Positions 8,909 to 17,265 of a stretch of 64,000 nucleotides of DNA are shown here, piece after piece. Source of the stretch: CAZDAW01 sp964503685 (GTDB lineage Bacteria > Chloroflexota > Anaerolineae > Anaerolineales > Anaerolineaceae); the NCBI GenBank assembly GCA_964503685.1, contig CAZDAW010000007.1, positions 3,111 to 67,110 of the forward strand, read 5' to 3'. Below the pieces are notes generated by a model. It did no database searches. It was given only the letters and a program-made list of their open reading frames with translations, and was not told the origin of the DNA. Both the position numbers and the translations under genes were made by a program. Positions within the stretch are counted from its first letter, which is position 1. Every line of letters starts with the position of its first letter.

Positions 8909-9871
8909 TTACCTGACCATTCCCGCTACGTTTTCCAACCGGGCAAACAATTCAGGCGTCAAATCGATATGCAATACCTGGGCAACCACCTGAGTCCAGC
9001 CGTGGACAAAATATAACCAGCCGTCTTCGACGCGCACTTTGCGGCTTTCCGCCTGTCGCTCAGCCTGGTGCATGAAATCCAATTCGCCGCGATAATTGAA
9101 CTCCCAGGCAATCCCATTCAGTGGAAATACCCCGGCATCCGTGATCGGCGAACCAGGAGAATCTTTGCCCATTCCAGTAGCGTTGATCACAATGCTGCCT
9201 TCCGGCACACTCGCCATGATCTCATCATTACGCCTGGGGTCCTGGTTACAAATAAATGTGAATTTGATGTCTGACTTCTGCTGCTCGACCATCGTCCTCA
9301 TCGCATCGATACGCGGCTGTGATCGGTTGACTGTAATAAATTCCCTGGGCCGGTCGCCAGCGTTTTTCTTGTTGATCAGATGCAGCGCCGTGGCTGCTGC
9401 CGAGCCACCTGCCCCAAAGCAGAGAACCTTGCCGCCAGTGCGCGCGAAATAATCCGGGCCGATTATGGCATCCAATGACAATCCAGATGTGATAGGATCC
9501 TTGGCGTGTCCTTCCAATCGGCCTTCGAGCTTGGAGATCGACGAGACTTCCCCGCAAATCACTGCATACGGATCCAGATACTCAAACATATCGCGGGCAG
9601 CTTCCAGCAAATTGACCTTGTGGGTGGTAACCAATCCCCCAAGTGAAAGCGGGTCATACTTGATCTGGGCAACTGTCCGGCGGTAGTTCTCCGGCTCATC
9701 GTGGGGAATGTGATCGATCCCTTCAATGATGATCTCTGAACGACCCAGTTCTTTCATCCACGCCGGAAACACTTTCATGATGGACGATTTGGAGGTGGTT
9801 ACGCCGACAAAATAAAACGTCGGCGCTTTTTTTGTAACCACCGGGTACTTCGATTGATCATTGCTCGCCAT
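8909..9871 (-). CDS. Shikimate-dehydrogenase-like NAD(P)-dependent oxidoreductase
   Basis: A 320-residue protein with the two-domain AroE fold. The N-terminal half has 'GGLVTTHKVNLL' (catalytic-type Lys85) and 'KDPITSG' where AroE has its substrate Asp (Asp125). The Rossmann loop CFGAGGSAAATAL is at 151-163. It is longer than usual AroE (about 270-290) and ends with the conserved 'GWLYFVHGW' Gln-containing region altered. Location as last gene of a sugar operon rather than with aromatic biosynthesis suggests a quinate/shikimate-like or sugar-acid substrate. The exact reaction is unknown. Confidence 0.72.
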   Translation of the reverse strand: MASNDQSKYPVVTKKAPTFYFVGVTTSKSSIMKVFPAWMKELGRSEIIIEGIDHIPHDEPENYRRTVAQIKYDPLSLGGLVTTHKVNLLEAARDMFEYLDPYAVICGEVSSISKLEGRLEGHAKDPITSGLSLDAIIGPDYFARTGGKVLCFGAGGSAAATALHLINKKNAGDRPREFITVNRSQPRIDAMRTMVEQQKSDIKFTFICNQDPRRNDEIMASVPEGSIVINATGMGKDSPGSPITDAGVFPLNGIAWEFNYRGELDFMHQAERQAESRKVRVEDGWLYFVHGWTQVVAQVLHIDLTPELFARLENVAGMVR

Positions 9872-9893
9872 CTTTAAAATCCTTTCTCATCGC

Positions 9894-10541
9894 TTATTTT
9901 GTACGCACTTTCGCAAGCACTTCACAGAAAGCACGCGCTCGCTCAGTGATTTCAGTAAACCGGCCTTCTTTGGCAAATTGCGACGGACAAAGCTCACTTC
10001 CTGCCCCAACCGCGACCACGCCGGCTGCAAACCAATCTGCCACATTATCAATGCTGACCCCACCCGTTGGCATCATCGGAATTTCGGGGAAGGGCCCTTT
10101 CAGCGCTTTAATGTAACTCGGCCCAACCAGCGAGCCAGGAAAAATTTTAACCACATCAGCGCCCAGGCGATAAGCCAGTTCAACCTCGGTGGGAGTCAAC
10201 GCGCCTACCATCACTGCCAGGCCGCTTGAAACCATTGCTTTGGCCAGGTCAGGATTACAATGCGGGCTGACCAGAAACTGCGCCCCGGCTGCTTTGGCCT
10301 CCGCCGCCTGTTCGACTTTAGTGAGCGTTCCCATGCCCAGCAATATATCCGCGCCGAACTTATCGGCAAGGGTTTTGACGACCTGGGCCGCATTGGGGGT
10401 AGAGTACGTGATCTCGATCCCTTTCACGCCGCCGGCTATCAAGGCTTCAACCATTTTGACAGTCAACTCGGGTGACGGGCCGCGGATCACCGCCAGAACA
10501 CCCAGCTCACTGATTTTGGTTAACGTCGCTTTTTTATCCAT
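9894..10541 (-). CDS. KDPG/KHG-type aldolase (2-dehydro-3-deoxy-phosphogluconate aldolase family)
   Basis: A 215-residue class I aldolase that cleaves 2-keto-3-deoxy sugar acids (or their phosphates) to pyruvate and an aldehyde. The TIM-barrel landmarks are present: Arg20, Glu43 in 'GIEITYST', and the Schiff-base Lys132 in 'DVVKIFPGS', with the phosphate-binding 'PTGGV' loop and 'GVVAVGAGSEL' near the end. Length fits Eda. The neighbours (hydroxyacid dehydrogenase, lactonase-like enzyme, PGI) point to sugar-acid catabolism. Whether the substrate is KDPG, KDPGal or another keto-deoxy acid cannot be read. Confidence 0.88.
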   Translation of the reverse strand: MDKKATLTKISELGVLAVIRGPSPELTVKMVEALIAGGVKGIEITYSTPNAAQVVKTLADKFGADILLGMGTLTKVEQAAEAKAAGAQFLVSPHCNPDLAKAMVSSGLAVMVGALTPTEVELAYRLGADVVKIFPGSLVGPSYIKALKGPFPEIPMMPTGGVSIDNVADWFAAGVVAVGAGSELCPSQFAKEGRFTEITERARAFCEVLAKVRTK

Positions 10542-10574
10542 GAATTAACACCTTTCTCAGCATGATTTTTCATT

Positions 10575-10613
10575 ACCAGGTAAGGTTTTTAACAACCGTC
10601 AGACTTACCCTGA
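10575..10613 (-). other. Intercistronic imperfect hairpin
   Basis: CAGGTAAG pairs with CTTACCCTG across a loop of about 18 nt in the 86-bp gap between the hydroxyacid dehydrogenase and aldolase genes. No T-run, so processing or partial attenuation is more likely than full termination. Confidence 0.3.
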
Positions 10614-10627
10614 CATTGAAGTACGTA

Positions 10628-11593
10628 TTAAATAACCGGATGTTCCGGCGTCTTCCCGCTCAAAACGGCCAGGCAATCATTTAATGCCATCCAACCCATC
10701 GTGTTGGTTGCACTATCCGTATGCGAGGCGATATGCGGCGTGACAATCACCTGCGGTAACGAAAGGAGCGGATTGTCAGCTTCAGGCGGTTCTTTGCTGA
10801 ATACGTCCAGAGCTGCACCAGCCAGATGGCCGTTTGACAAAGCCTGGTAGAGCGCTCTTTCATCAATGATCTCCCCGCGGGCAGTGTTGACGATACAGGC
10901 CTTCTCCTTCATCTGTTCCAGAAAAGCCGTATTGACCAAACCGTTCGTCTGCGGCGTGAGCGGGGCATGAATCGAAATGATATCCGATTGGTGAATCAAT
11001 TCTTGCAACGTCACCAGCTTAATCCCATGATCAGAAGCATAACCGGCATTAGCGTAGGGGTCATACGCCAGTACGTACGAACCAAAACCCACAAGAATGC
11101 GGGCAACAATTTTACCGATCGCCCCCAACCCCAGCAGCCCCACTGTGCATCCTTCGAGGGTAAAACCGTTAAAGCGCGGCCACTTGCCCAGACGGGTTTC
11201 GACATAAGCCTGTGGGATGGAGCGAGCCAGCGATAGCATTAACCCTACGGCCAGTTCAGCGACCGAGCTGGCATTTGCCCCGGGTGTGTTGGTCACGATG
11301 ATATTGCGCTCCATGCAATATTCCCGATCCACATTGTCCACCCCCACTCCATAGCGGGCAACCACTTTCAGGCGGTCCGCTGCTTCGAGCGCCACGCGGC
11401 TAATCTCATCCAGACCGGCGATATAACCATCGACGCCGGGCAGCAATTCCTTTAGCAATTGGGCATTCAACGGCTTGCCAGTGGTATTGTAAATCACTTC
11501 GCCCACTTTTGCTTCCAGATCGGCGCGCAGACGTTTATCCCGGGCAGCATAAGATGTTGGGGTAACCAATACCCGGCATGATTTCAAGTCCAT
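10628..11593 (-). CDS. D-isomer-specific 2-hydroxyacid dehydrogenase (phosphoglycerate-dehydrogenase-like)
   Basis: A 321-residue NAD-dependent enzyme of the SerA/D-2-hydroxyacid family without the regulatory ACT domain of true long-form SerA. The dinucleotide loop GLGAIG is at 155-160; catalytic Arg is in 'NTARGEIIDERAL' and catalytic His in 'VTPHIASHTD'. It lies 3 bp after the PGI gene and 86 bp before the aldolase gene. In this context it more likely reduces or oxidises a sugar-derived 2-hydroxy acid than makes serine. Confidence 0.85.
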   Translation of the reverse strand: MDLKSCRVLVTPTSYAARDKRLRADLEAKVGEVIYNTTGKPLNAQLLKELLPGVDGYIAGLDEISRVALEAADRLKVVARYGVGVDNVDREYCMERNIIVTNTPGANASSVAELAVGLMLSLARSIPQAYVETRLGKWPRFNGFTLEGCTVGLLGLGAIGKIVARILVGFGSYVLAYDPYANAGYASDHGIKLVTLQELIHQSDIISIHAPLTPQTNGLVNTAFLEQMKEKACIVNTARGEIIDERALYQALSNGHLAGAALDVFSKEPPEADNPLLSLPQVIVTPHIASHTDSATNTMGWMALNDCLAVLSGKTPEHPVI

Positions 11594-11596
11594 CGC

Positions 11597-12160
11597 TTAC
11601 CTCCACCGTGGATTATCAATAATAGCAGGCTGTCCGTCCTGTTCAACGATCAGCTTACGGAATCCCTTAGTCTCAATCGTCCCATAATCATGTCCAGAGT
11701 CGCCGGGGTAAATGAAGAAGGTGATCAAATCCGTTGGACCTGTGTTGATTGAGCGGTGCGCCCAGCGCGGCGGCACATACAGCACCATACCCGGTTTGAG
11801 TTCTTCCGCTGCCCATTCTCCTTCCGGGTTTTCCATCATCATATACCCGTGACCGTGAAAGCAATAATAGACCTCGGCTGTTTCTAATACATTATGAAAA
11901 TGTCCTTTAGTCATAAAATATTCAGCGCCAACCCTGCCCGGATGTACAATCGAAGTACCATGCTGAAGTTCACCGGGGACTTCTGGTACTTTATTCTCAT
12001 AGACTTCGTAAAGCAATATATCTTCCTTTGCCAGCAACTCATCGTAAGCGGCTGTATCATAGTACTGCCCTTTCATGGACGAGAGTCTCCGCAAGATGTG
12101 ATTGTGATGCGGAATCAACACCCCGCTGGAAAGATTCATCAATGCAGTAAATGGTTTCAT
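11597..12160 (-). CDS. pgiA: Cupin-type (archaeal-type) glucose-6-phosphate isomerase
   Basis: A 187-residue metal-dependent cupin that interconverts glucose-6-P and fructose-6-P or a related aldose/ketose phosphate. Motifs are 'EYFMTKGHFH' with metal ligands His87 and His89, Glu96 in 'ETAEVYY', and 'YVPPRWAHRSINT' with His135. Spacing of these ligands matches the Pyrococcus-type enzyme almost residue for residue. This family is rare in bacteria compared with the Ntn/SIS-type Pgi. It is cotranscribed with hydroxyacid dehydrogenase (3-bp gap) and the phosphotriesterase-like gene (21-bp gap). Confidence 0.85.
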   Translation of the reverse strand: MKPFTALMNLSSGVLIPHHNHILRRLSSMKGQYYDTAAYDELLAKEDILLYEVYENKVPEVPGELQHGTSIVHPGRVGAEYFMTKGHFHNVLETAEVYYCFHGHGYMMMENPEGEWAAEELKPGMVLYVPPRWAHRSINTGPTDLITFFIYPGDSGHDYGTIETKGFRKLIVEQDGQPAIIDNPRWR

Positions 12161-12181
12161 TTCATCTCCTGTGACAACAAT

Positions 12182-13105
12182 TTAAATCGCCAGCCGTCGA
12201 GCAATGTTCTCGCCTGTCATCTGTCGAATGGCTACATCAGGCAGGCCGCGCTGTTTTAAAGTGGATAAAATTTCATACGGCAGGCTAACCAGCCCCGGTC
12301 CGCCATCAAATGCCCAAAATTTTTCATAAGCAATATCCAAAGCCAGGGCAACCGACCTTGAAAATCCATCCGATGCCATCTGGTCGATCAACGGGTAAAC
12401 ATTCTTTTGCGGATCATATTTGGGGCGCAAAAAGGTGTCGTATTCCAGCAAAGCGCCTTCCCGCGCCAGTTCGGCGTGCAAACCATAATCAGGTCGTTTA
12501 TCGATATGACAAATGATCAAACGGTCTGCTTTAATCCCCAGATCGCCAAAGAAGGGCAGGAGATTCTCTGCCCACAAACCGCGGTCAGTATGAATCATGA
12601 TGGCTGCGCCGGTCATCAGACAGGCGCGCCCCGCGGCTCGCATCAACGCTATCGTTTGAGCATCCGGTTCAGCCGTCAAAGCAACCTTGATCACGCCTAC
12701 CCTATGCGGCGGCGTATCGCGCTCGAACTCTACCAGCGAGCGGGTCAACTCAGCGATGAAGAAATCCCCGGCAATTTCTTCGGCCAGCGACCACAGACGT
12801 GCGTTTTCAGGGTAATAAGATCGGATGTGAAATCCGGTGCAGGCAATAATGTTCACGCCCGATTCCTCCGAAAGCTGGCTCAGTCTGCGTCCATCTCTCC
12901 CTGTAAAAGCCGGCTGGCAGTCAACCAGCGTACAACCGCCGGCGCTGCGATAATCTCTCAATTCAGCCGCGATCTCGACATAATGATCCAAACGTGGCAA
13001 CTCGCTGTTAGCTATAACTGGATCGATCCAGACATGCTCATGCGCATCCGTTAAGCCGGCTTGTTCAGGAACCAGAGGCCCATTAATGGTTTGAATCATG
13101 CCCAT
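12182..13105 (-). CDS. Phosphotriesterase-family metal hydrolase, possible lactonase
   Basis: An amidohydrolase-superfamily TIM barrel of 307 residues. The start is set at ATG 13105, with AGGA nine bases upstream; a longer GTG frame to 13135 has no ribosome site. Binuclear metal ligands are visible: HEH in 'LTDAHEHVWIDP' (about 19-30), Lys in 'VGVIKVALT', His in 'AAIMIHTDRG', His in 'LIICHIDKRP' and Asp in 'VALALDIAYEKF'. Members act as lactonases, sugar-phosphate lactonases or phosphotriesterases. With an aldolase and hydroxyacid dehydrogenase next door, opening of a sugar lactone is the best inference. Confidence 0.78.
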   Translation of the reverse strand: MGMIQTINGPLVPEQAGLTDAHEHVWIDPVIANSELPRLDHYVEIAAELRDYRSAGGCTLVDCQPAFTGRDGRRLSQLSEESGVNIIACTGFHIRSYYPENARLWSLAEEIAGDFFIAELTRSLVEFERDTPPHRVGVIKVALTAEPDAQTIALMRAAGRACLMTGAAIMIHTDRGLWAENLLPFFGDLGIKADRLIICHIDKRPDYGLHAELAREGALLEYDTFLRPKYDPQKNVYPLIDQMASDGFSRSVALALDIAYEKFWAFDGGPGLVSLPYEILSTLKQRGLPDVAIRQMTGENIARRLAI

Positions 13106-13231
13106 TTGTTCAATTCCTGTTTTGTTTTCGATCACAATGCCGCCAGTCCTTCTTGTAATCCTGTGATGACAGGTTATTTAAGATCAATCTTAAGGGATCT
13201 GAATCGCCCTGTCATACCTTTCATGGTAACT

Positions 13232-14053
13232 TCATTCGGTTAAACTTATCTTATGCTTATCATCCATAATTGGATTTTGCCGCTCGCCGGCAGTATGAAA
13301 AGCCGGGGATTTCTTATCGGCGTTGACCCGCACCAATTCCACTTCAAGGTTCGTACGGTCGCCGCGGTGATAAGCCCGGTAATACTCTATTGGCGTACCG
13401 TCTTTCAGATAGCTGACGCTATCCAGTACAATCAATGGCGCCCCTTTTTCGACCTGCAACAAGCCTGCCTCATACTCGCCTGCAAGTGACGCGCCGATCA
13501 GCCGCCGGCCGCTGGCAATTTCTATCCCGCAAATTCTTTCGAGACACTCATACAAGGATTGGCGCGAGAAATCTTCTTCAAGTAAACGAGGGCAAATCTG
13601 ATAGGGTAGAAACGTCGTTACTATGGCAACCGGTTCATCCATGATATAACGCAAACGACTGATCTCAATCACCGGCGCTCCGGGATGAAGCGCCAGTTGA
13701 TTAGCCACCTTAGGCGTGGCTGCAACCTTTTCCTGCTTAAGCACTTTACTGGACGGGCGGAGTCCACGCTCTGACATCTCCTGATGAAAACCCATCAACT
13801 GCTGAATGAAACGCTCGCTGATTTTAGGTTCAGCGACAAAAGACCCCTTACCCTTACGGCAATAAATCAGTCCTTCGTGAGTCAAATCTTTCAACGCCTG
13901 ACGAACGACAGTACGGCTGACGTCAAATTGCTCGCACAATTGCGCCTCGCTGGGGAGTTGGTCGCCGGGCTTCCAGTCGCCGCGCTCAATGCGCTCGCGA
14001 ATCGATTCTTTGAGCTGAATATAATAAGGAAGCGGATTATTGCGATCGATCAT
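13232..14053 (-). CDS. GntR-family regulator (HutC/UTRA type)
   Basis: A 273-residue regulator. The N-terminal winged helix (about 5-72) has the GntR pattern 'GDWKPGDQLPSEAQLCEQF' and 'VSRTVVRQALKDL'; a UTRA ligand-binding domain (about 95-240) follows with 'YIMDEPVAIVTTFLP' and the 'YYRAYHRGDR' end motif. UTRA proteins bind small sugars or phosphosugars. It heads the carbohydrate operon on the same strand, 127 bp upstream of the phosphotriesterase-like gene, and is its likely controller. Confidence 0.88.
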   Translation of the reverse strand: MIDRNNPLPYYIQLKESIRERIERGDWKPGDQLPSEAQLCEQFDVSRTVVRQALKDLTHEGLIYCRKGKGSFVAEPKISERFIQQLMGFHQEMSERGLRPSSKVLKQEKVAATPKVANQLALHPGAPVIEISRLRYIMDEPVAIVTTFLPYQICPRLLEEDFSRQSLYECLERICGIEIASGRRLIGASLAGEYEAGLLQVEKGAPLIVLDSVSYLKDGTPIEYYRAYHRGDRTNLEVELVRVNADKKSPAFHTAGERQNPIMDDKHKISLTE

Positions 14054-14083
14054 TGATGAATTACCAGGTTTGATATATGCTTT

Positions 14084-14127
14084 ACCTGTTTAGTAAAACA
14101 ACAACTTGTAATCATATTATAACAGGT
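14084..14127 (-). promoter_or_regulatory. Promoter and candidate GntR operator
   Basis: The minus strand has TATAAT at 14121-14116, about 60 bases before the GntR start. It is enclosed by inverted half sites ACCTGTT (14084-14090) and AACAGGT (14121-14127). The inner stretch TTGTAAT-CAT-ATTATAA is itself nearly symmetrical. Self-regulation by the GntR protein is inferred. Confidence 0.45.
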
Positions 14128-14157
14128 TATATAAATGTATCCATCCTTTCAGGTGGT

Positions 14158-14577
14158 TTACTTTTGCGGATAAGCAACCAGATAATCCAGAATTTCATTA
14201 GACAGATTCATACCCGGCAACCGCGCCATCCGCTCATCCCGATAAAAAGAATAAACCAGACTGCGGTTGATCTCCAGTGTATGGTCCACGAATCGCCCAT
14301 CGGTCAGCGAAGGCAGATGCATATCCAATACCAGAGAGATGGCCCGCGCCGATAAATTGAAATCGCTGAAGTTGATCGTTCGGGGCAACCGTTTCCAGGC
14401 GGTCCGGTAATGAATTCTACCTGCTTTCGGCTCATGGACAATACCCCACTGTGTCCCCGGACGGCTAACCGCATTCCAAGTTTCAAATGCCTCGGAAACA
14501 CTGATTGTAGTTGAGGCATGATTTACCTGTAATAACCGGGGCGCGAGATTAAATCGCCTGCGCCGAATCGGGATCAA
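14158..14577 (-). pseudogene. C-terminal remnant of a linear-amide C-N hydrolase (choloylglycine hydrolase-like)
   Basis: The 139-codon frame matches only the last third of Ntn-type linear-amide C-N hydrolases: 'SVSEAFETWNAVSRPGTQWG' followed by 'VHEPKAGRIHYRTAWKRLPR' and a 'DFNLSARA' strand resemble the family's 'TQW-VVYD-KNK-VYFRT' end. The N-terminal part with the catalytic Cys is absent. The upstream side runs straight into the decayed AraC gene in another frame and has no plausible start. I read it as a truncated, dead gene; family assignment is by pattern only. Confidence 0.55.
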
Positions 14578-14581
14578 AACG

Positions 14582-15028
14582 CTAAAACCGCCCCAACAAA
14601 TGCAATTCGGGCAAATCTTTGACGATGTGTTTTACCACCACATTATGCCGGATGTTCTTGAAATCCCGTTCCACAAGGCGAAAAAGCTCTGACATTGGTT
14701 CAGGGGTGCGGCTCTGGCGGTAAGCCGCCGGCGTGAAATCGAATACCTGCCGGAAGCGACGGGTGAACGCTTCGTGAGATCGAAAGCCGGCTTAAAAGGC
14801 AATATCAACGCCTATAAGATCAGTTTGGCGTAACGCCTTTGCTGCGGCGTACATACGGCGTTCATCCAGATAATCTTTTAAAGTGCGTCTGGCGACGGCG
14901 TGAAAGATTCGCTGAAAATGATAGCAGAAAAGGCAACAACGCTGCGCCAGTTCATCGACTGTAACGAGCCGGGCAGCGTTGATCTCGATATATTCCAATA
15001 CATCCGCGATTAATCTCAGGTAATCCAA
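14582..15028 (-). pseudogene. AraC-family regulator interrupted by an in-frame TAA
   Basis: Reading from a TTG at 15028 (AGGA upstream), the frame gives an AraC-type first helix-turn-helix ('VTVDELAQRCCLFCYHFQRI') and stops at TAA 14794-14792. The same frame continues for 69 codons and supplies the second half, 'AGFRSHEAFTRRFRQVF' and 'DFTPAAYRQ', before TAG at 14582. Family members have Glu or another residue between 'DIAF' and 'AGF', so one GAA-to-TAA change would explain the break. The protein then ends early, where a GyrI-like domain often begins. It lies 19 bp after the DUF885 gene in the same direction. Confidence 0.75.
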
Positions 15029-15047
15029 CGAGACAATTCCTGGCTGC

Positions 15048-16280
15048 TCACTTCACGCCGCTTTTGATCCAGGAGCGCACCTCACTGGGTGTCACCGGTT
15101 CACTGAGCAAACGGTTGAAAATTCGATCCGCTTCCGGGTCATCATCCAGCAATTCTTCCAGCATTTGAAGTCCATAATAGTAATTAAAAACATAGGAACT
15201 TTGATAAGGTTGACTGATGAATTGCACCGTTTTCTCAGCCCGTTCGCTATCATCGAGTGCATACCGCTGTAAATAAGCAACGATTTCGTCTTTACTTGCC
15301 CCCCTGTCATGATACATGAAAGCAGCATTACCGCTCGTCCCTTCCAACTGACGCAACACCAGGTCAATCTCGAATTCGCGCCGCGCCTCGGCGCGTTTGA
15401 ATCCCGCCAGTGGGTAGAGCACACTCACAAAAAAATCAACTTGCTCATCTTTTGTCATCAACTGATCGATGGCGCGCATGGCAATTCCCTCGGAAATCAC
15501 GCTGAACGGTGTATAGAGCAGCATAATTGAATTTTCCAGCCAGCCTTTTTCCTTGACTAAAACCCGATCCTTGATCGAAAGCTCAGTATGGTGTCCCGGA
15601 TATCCCTCATGCGCCAGCAACGCGGGTAAAGTGTTAATATAGAATGGCAGATCTGTGTTGATCTCAATCCGCGATCGTGCATTGCCCAGGTACCAGTTAT
15701 ATCCACTCCAGGGTTTATCTTTGACGAAAACGACTTCAAAAGTCTCCTCTTCAGGCAGGGGATAGCGTGCGCAAGCCAACTGGCGTAAATGCTCAATAAT
15801 AACGGGAATGATTTTTTTTACCTGCTCCACAGAAATTCTTAATGATTTTCGGCGGGCAGACATCCGCTCGATCAGCGAATCGCCCGGCGGAAGCAAAACA
15901 TCCAGAGCCTGGTGAGCGTCTCGAAAAATACATTCATCCACCCAGGCTGGTTGAACATCGAATAGCTTACGAGTCTCTTCCTCCAACGTCATCGTCTCGC
16001 CTTCAACCAGCCGCAAGATGCCCTGCATCGCGGCAATCTGACAAATGAAGAACTTGCGTCGTTCGGCGCGCAGCGAACAATCGTCAAAAACATCATGTTC
16101 GAGCTGTTTAGCTTCAGCAAACAATTCCTCAGGCGAAATTTTTTCTTTCTCTACGGCTACTTTTTTCCATTCATCGGGGCCGACATAGGCATCCACGTAT
16201 CCGGGAACATGCTTTTCGATGGCAAATGCCAGATCAATATAACGCCTGGTGATTGAATTCGACGCCGATTCCATTTCCAC
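15048..16280 (-). CDS. DUF885-type metallopeptidase-like protein
   Basis: A 410-residue, mostly helical cytoplasmic protein without signal peptide. It has the family's zinc motif HEGYPGHH (His224, Glu225, His230, His231) and a downstream 'SEGIAMRA' with the probable third ligand Glu, as in DUF885 and carboxypeptidase-Taq-like enzymes. ATG follows AAGGAG. Substrate is unknown; peptidase activity is inferred from the motif. The broken AraC gene follows in the same direction. Confidence 0.78.
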   Translation of the reverse strand: MEMESASNSITRRYIDLAFAIEKHVPGYVDAYVGPDEWKKVAVEKEKISPEELFAEAKQLEHDVFDDCSLRAERRKFFICQIAAMQGILRLVEGETMTLEEETRKLFDVQPAWVDECIFRDAHQALDVLLPPGDSLIERMSARRKSLRISVEQVKKIIPVIIEHLRQLACARYPLPEEETFEVVFVKDKPWSGYNWYLGNARSRIEINTDLPFYINTLPALLAHEGYPGHHTELSIKDRVLVKEKGWLENSIMLLYTPFSVISEGIAMRAIDQLMTKDEQVDFFVSVLYPLAGFKRAEARREFEIDLVLRQLEGTSGNAAFMYHDRGASKDEIVAYLQRYALDDSERAEKTVQFISQPYQSSYVFNYYYGLQMLEELLDDDPEADRIFNRLLSEPVTPSEVRSWIKSGVK

Positions 16281-16427
16281 TCCTTATGGGGGTTTATTAA
16301 CTCAAATCATTATAAGTTTACCCCAAAATTCGTAGGAAAACGCCAGTTTCACATCACCTAACCTGATTAGCTTTTGGATATTTCGAAATCACCGCAGAAA
16401 ATGTTATGTTAGCACTTACCTGTCGTA

Positions 16428-17060
16428 TCAATTGATCACACCCACAAAAGGTATAAAACCGAAGCCATACAGAACGAGCACCGTAATTACCAAACTGAGC
16501 GCCCCGCCAACGACAGTCTGCCAGGCATCATGACCTTTCGCAGCAACCCGCGCCCAGGTGACCAGAGGCAGCAGAGCAAGCAGCGGAGTTGCCGCCCAAC
16601 CGAATAGATAGATCATTGCCGCCACCGGGCCGGCCACACCGGCCGCATGTCCGCTGGCTTTGTAACGAATAAAACGGTTGAATATAATCAAACCAAGTGT
16701 CACCAGTGAATAAACCAGCGCCATCGATTGAAAGATTTTCGGCGCTTGAATCAGGTAAAGAACAACCGCTCCAATCGGATAACTGATGAGCATTAAAATA
16801 AAACTTGCCACGCGCTGACGATGGTAAACGGCCTCACGGTCGTGCGTCTTACCCGGAATGTAAAATAGCAGGCTGCTGAGCGGGATCAGGCATAAAAACA
16901 GGATTGCCCAACAATAGCCGGTCAGGCGACGCGGTTCACTAACGGGTAAATGGAAATAAAGAAACGTCAATAGAAGACCTGTCATCACCGGAACGTTCAA
17001 CAATTGAGAGAATATCTCGCCCACAAGGCGGCGTTTTGTGATAGTTTGTGTTGTTTGCAT
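16428..17060 (-). CDS. PAP2-like membrane phosphatase family protein
   Basis: A 210-residue integral membrane protein with about six hydrophobic segments. The start is set at ATG 17060, six bases after GAGAGG; a longer frame exists to 17093. The pattern 'KASGHAAGVAGP' (PSGH-like motif 2) followed by 'ARVAAKGHDAWQTVVGG' (R-x5-H-x3 motif 3) is that of PAP2 phosphatases/haloperoxidase fold, with Asp next to the catalytic-type His. Motif 1 (KxxxxxxRP) is weak (near 'RFIRYKASGH'). Probable substrates are lipid or isoprenoid phosphates. Activity is inferred. Confidence 0.6.
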   Translation of the reverse strand: MQTTQTITKRRLVGEIFSQLLNVPVMTGLLLTFLYFHLPVSEPRRLTGYCWAILFLCLIPLSSLLFYIPGKTHDREAVYHRQRVASFILMLISYPIGAVVLYLIQAPKIFQSMALVYSLVTLGLIIFNRFIRYKASGHAAGVAGPVAAMIYLFGWAATPLLALLPLVTWARVAAKGHDAWQTVVGGALSLVITVLVLYGFGFIPFVGVIN

Positions 17061-17265
17061 TGAAAACCTCTCAGGTTTAATTTTGATTTCCAACCGAGAT
17101 ATTAATTCTCGTTGTAAACTATGTCTATATGCTTCCAGTCACAACAGGGTTCACATTCATACCTTGCCAGGTCATATTTTTACCTGTGACTTTCTTAGCC
17201 CAGGCGCCATGAAATACAATAAAAAGTATTTATTGTAAAATTAAGACCACAGGGATTTGATAAGA

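Noticed and set aside
8909..9871. Housekeeping shikimate dehydrogenase (aroE)
   Set aside because: Substrate and catalytic loops differ from AroE and the gene sits in a sugar operon with no aromatic biosynthesis gene nearby, so I kept only the family name.
12407..13054. Open frame of 215 codons antisense to the phosphotriesterase-like gene
   Set aside because: Shadow of a gene whose metal ligands are all in place.
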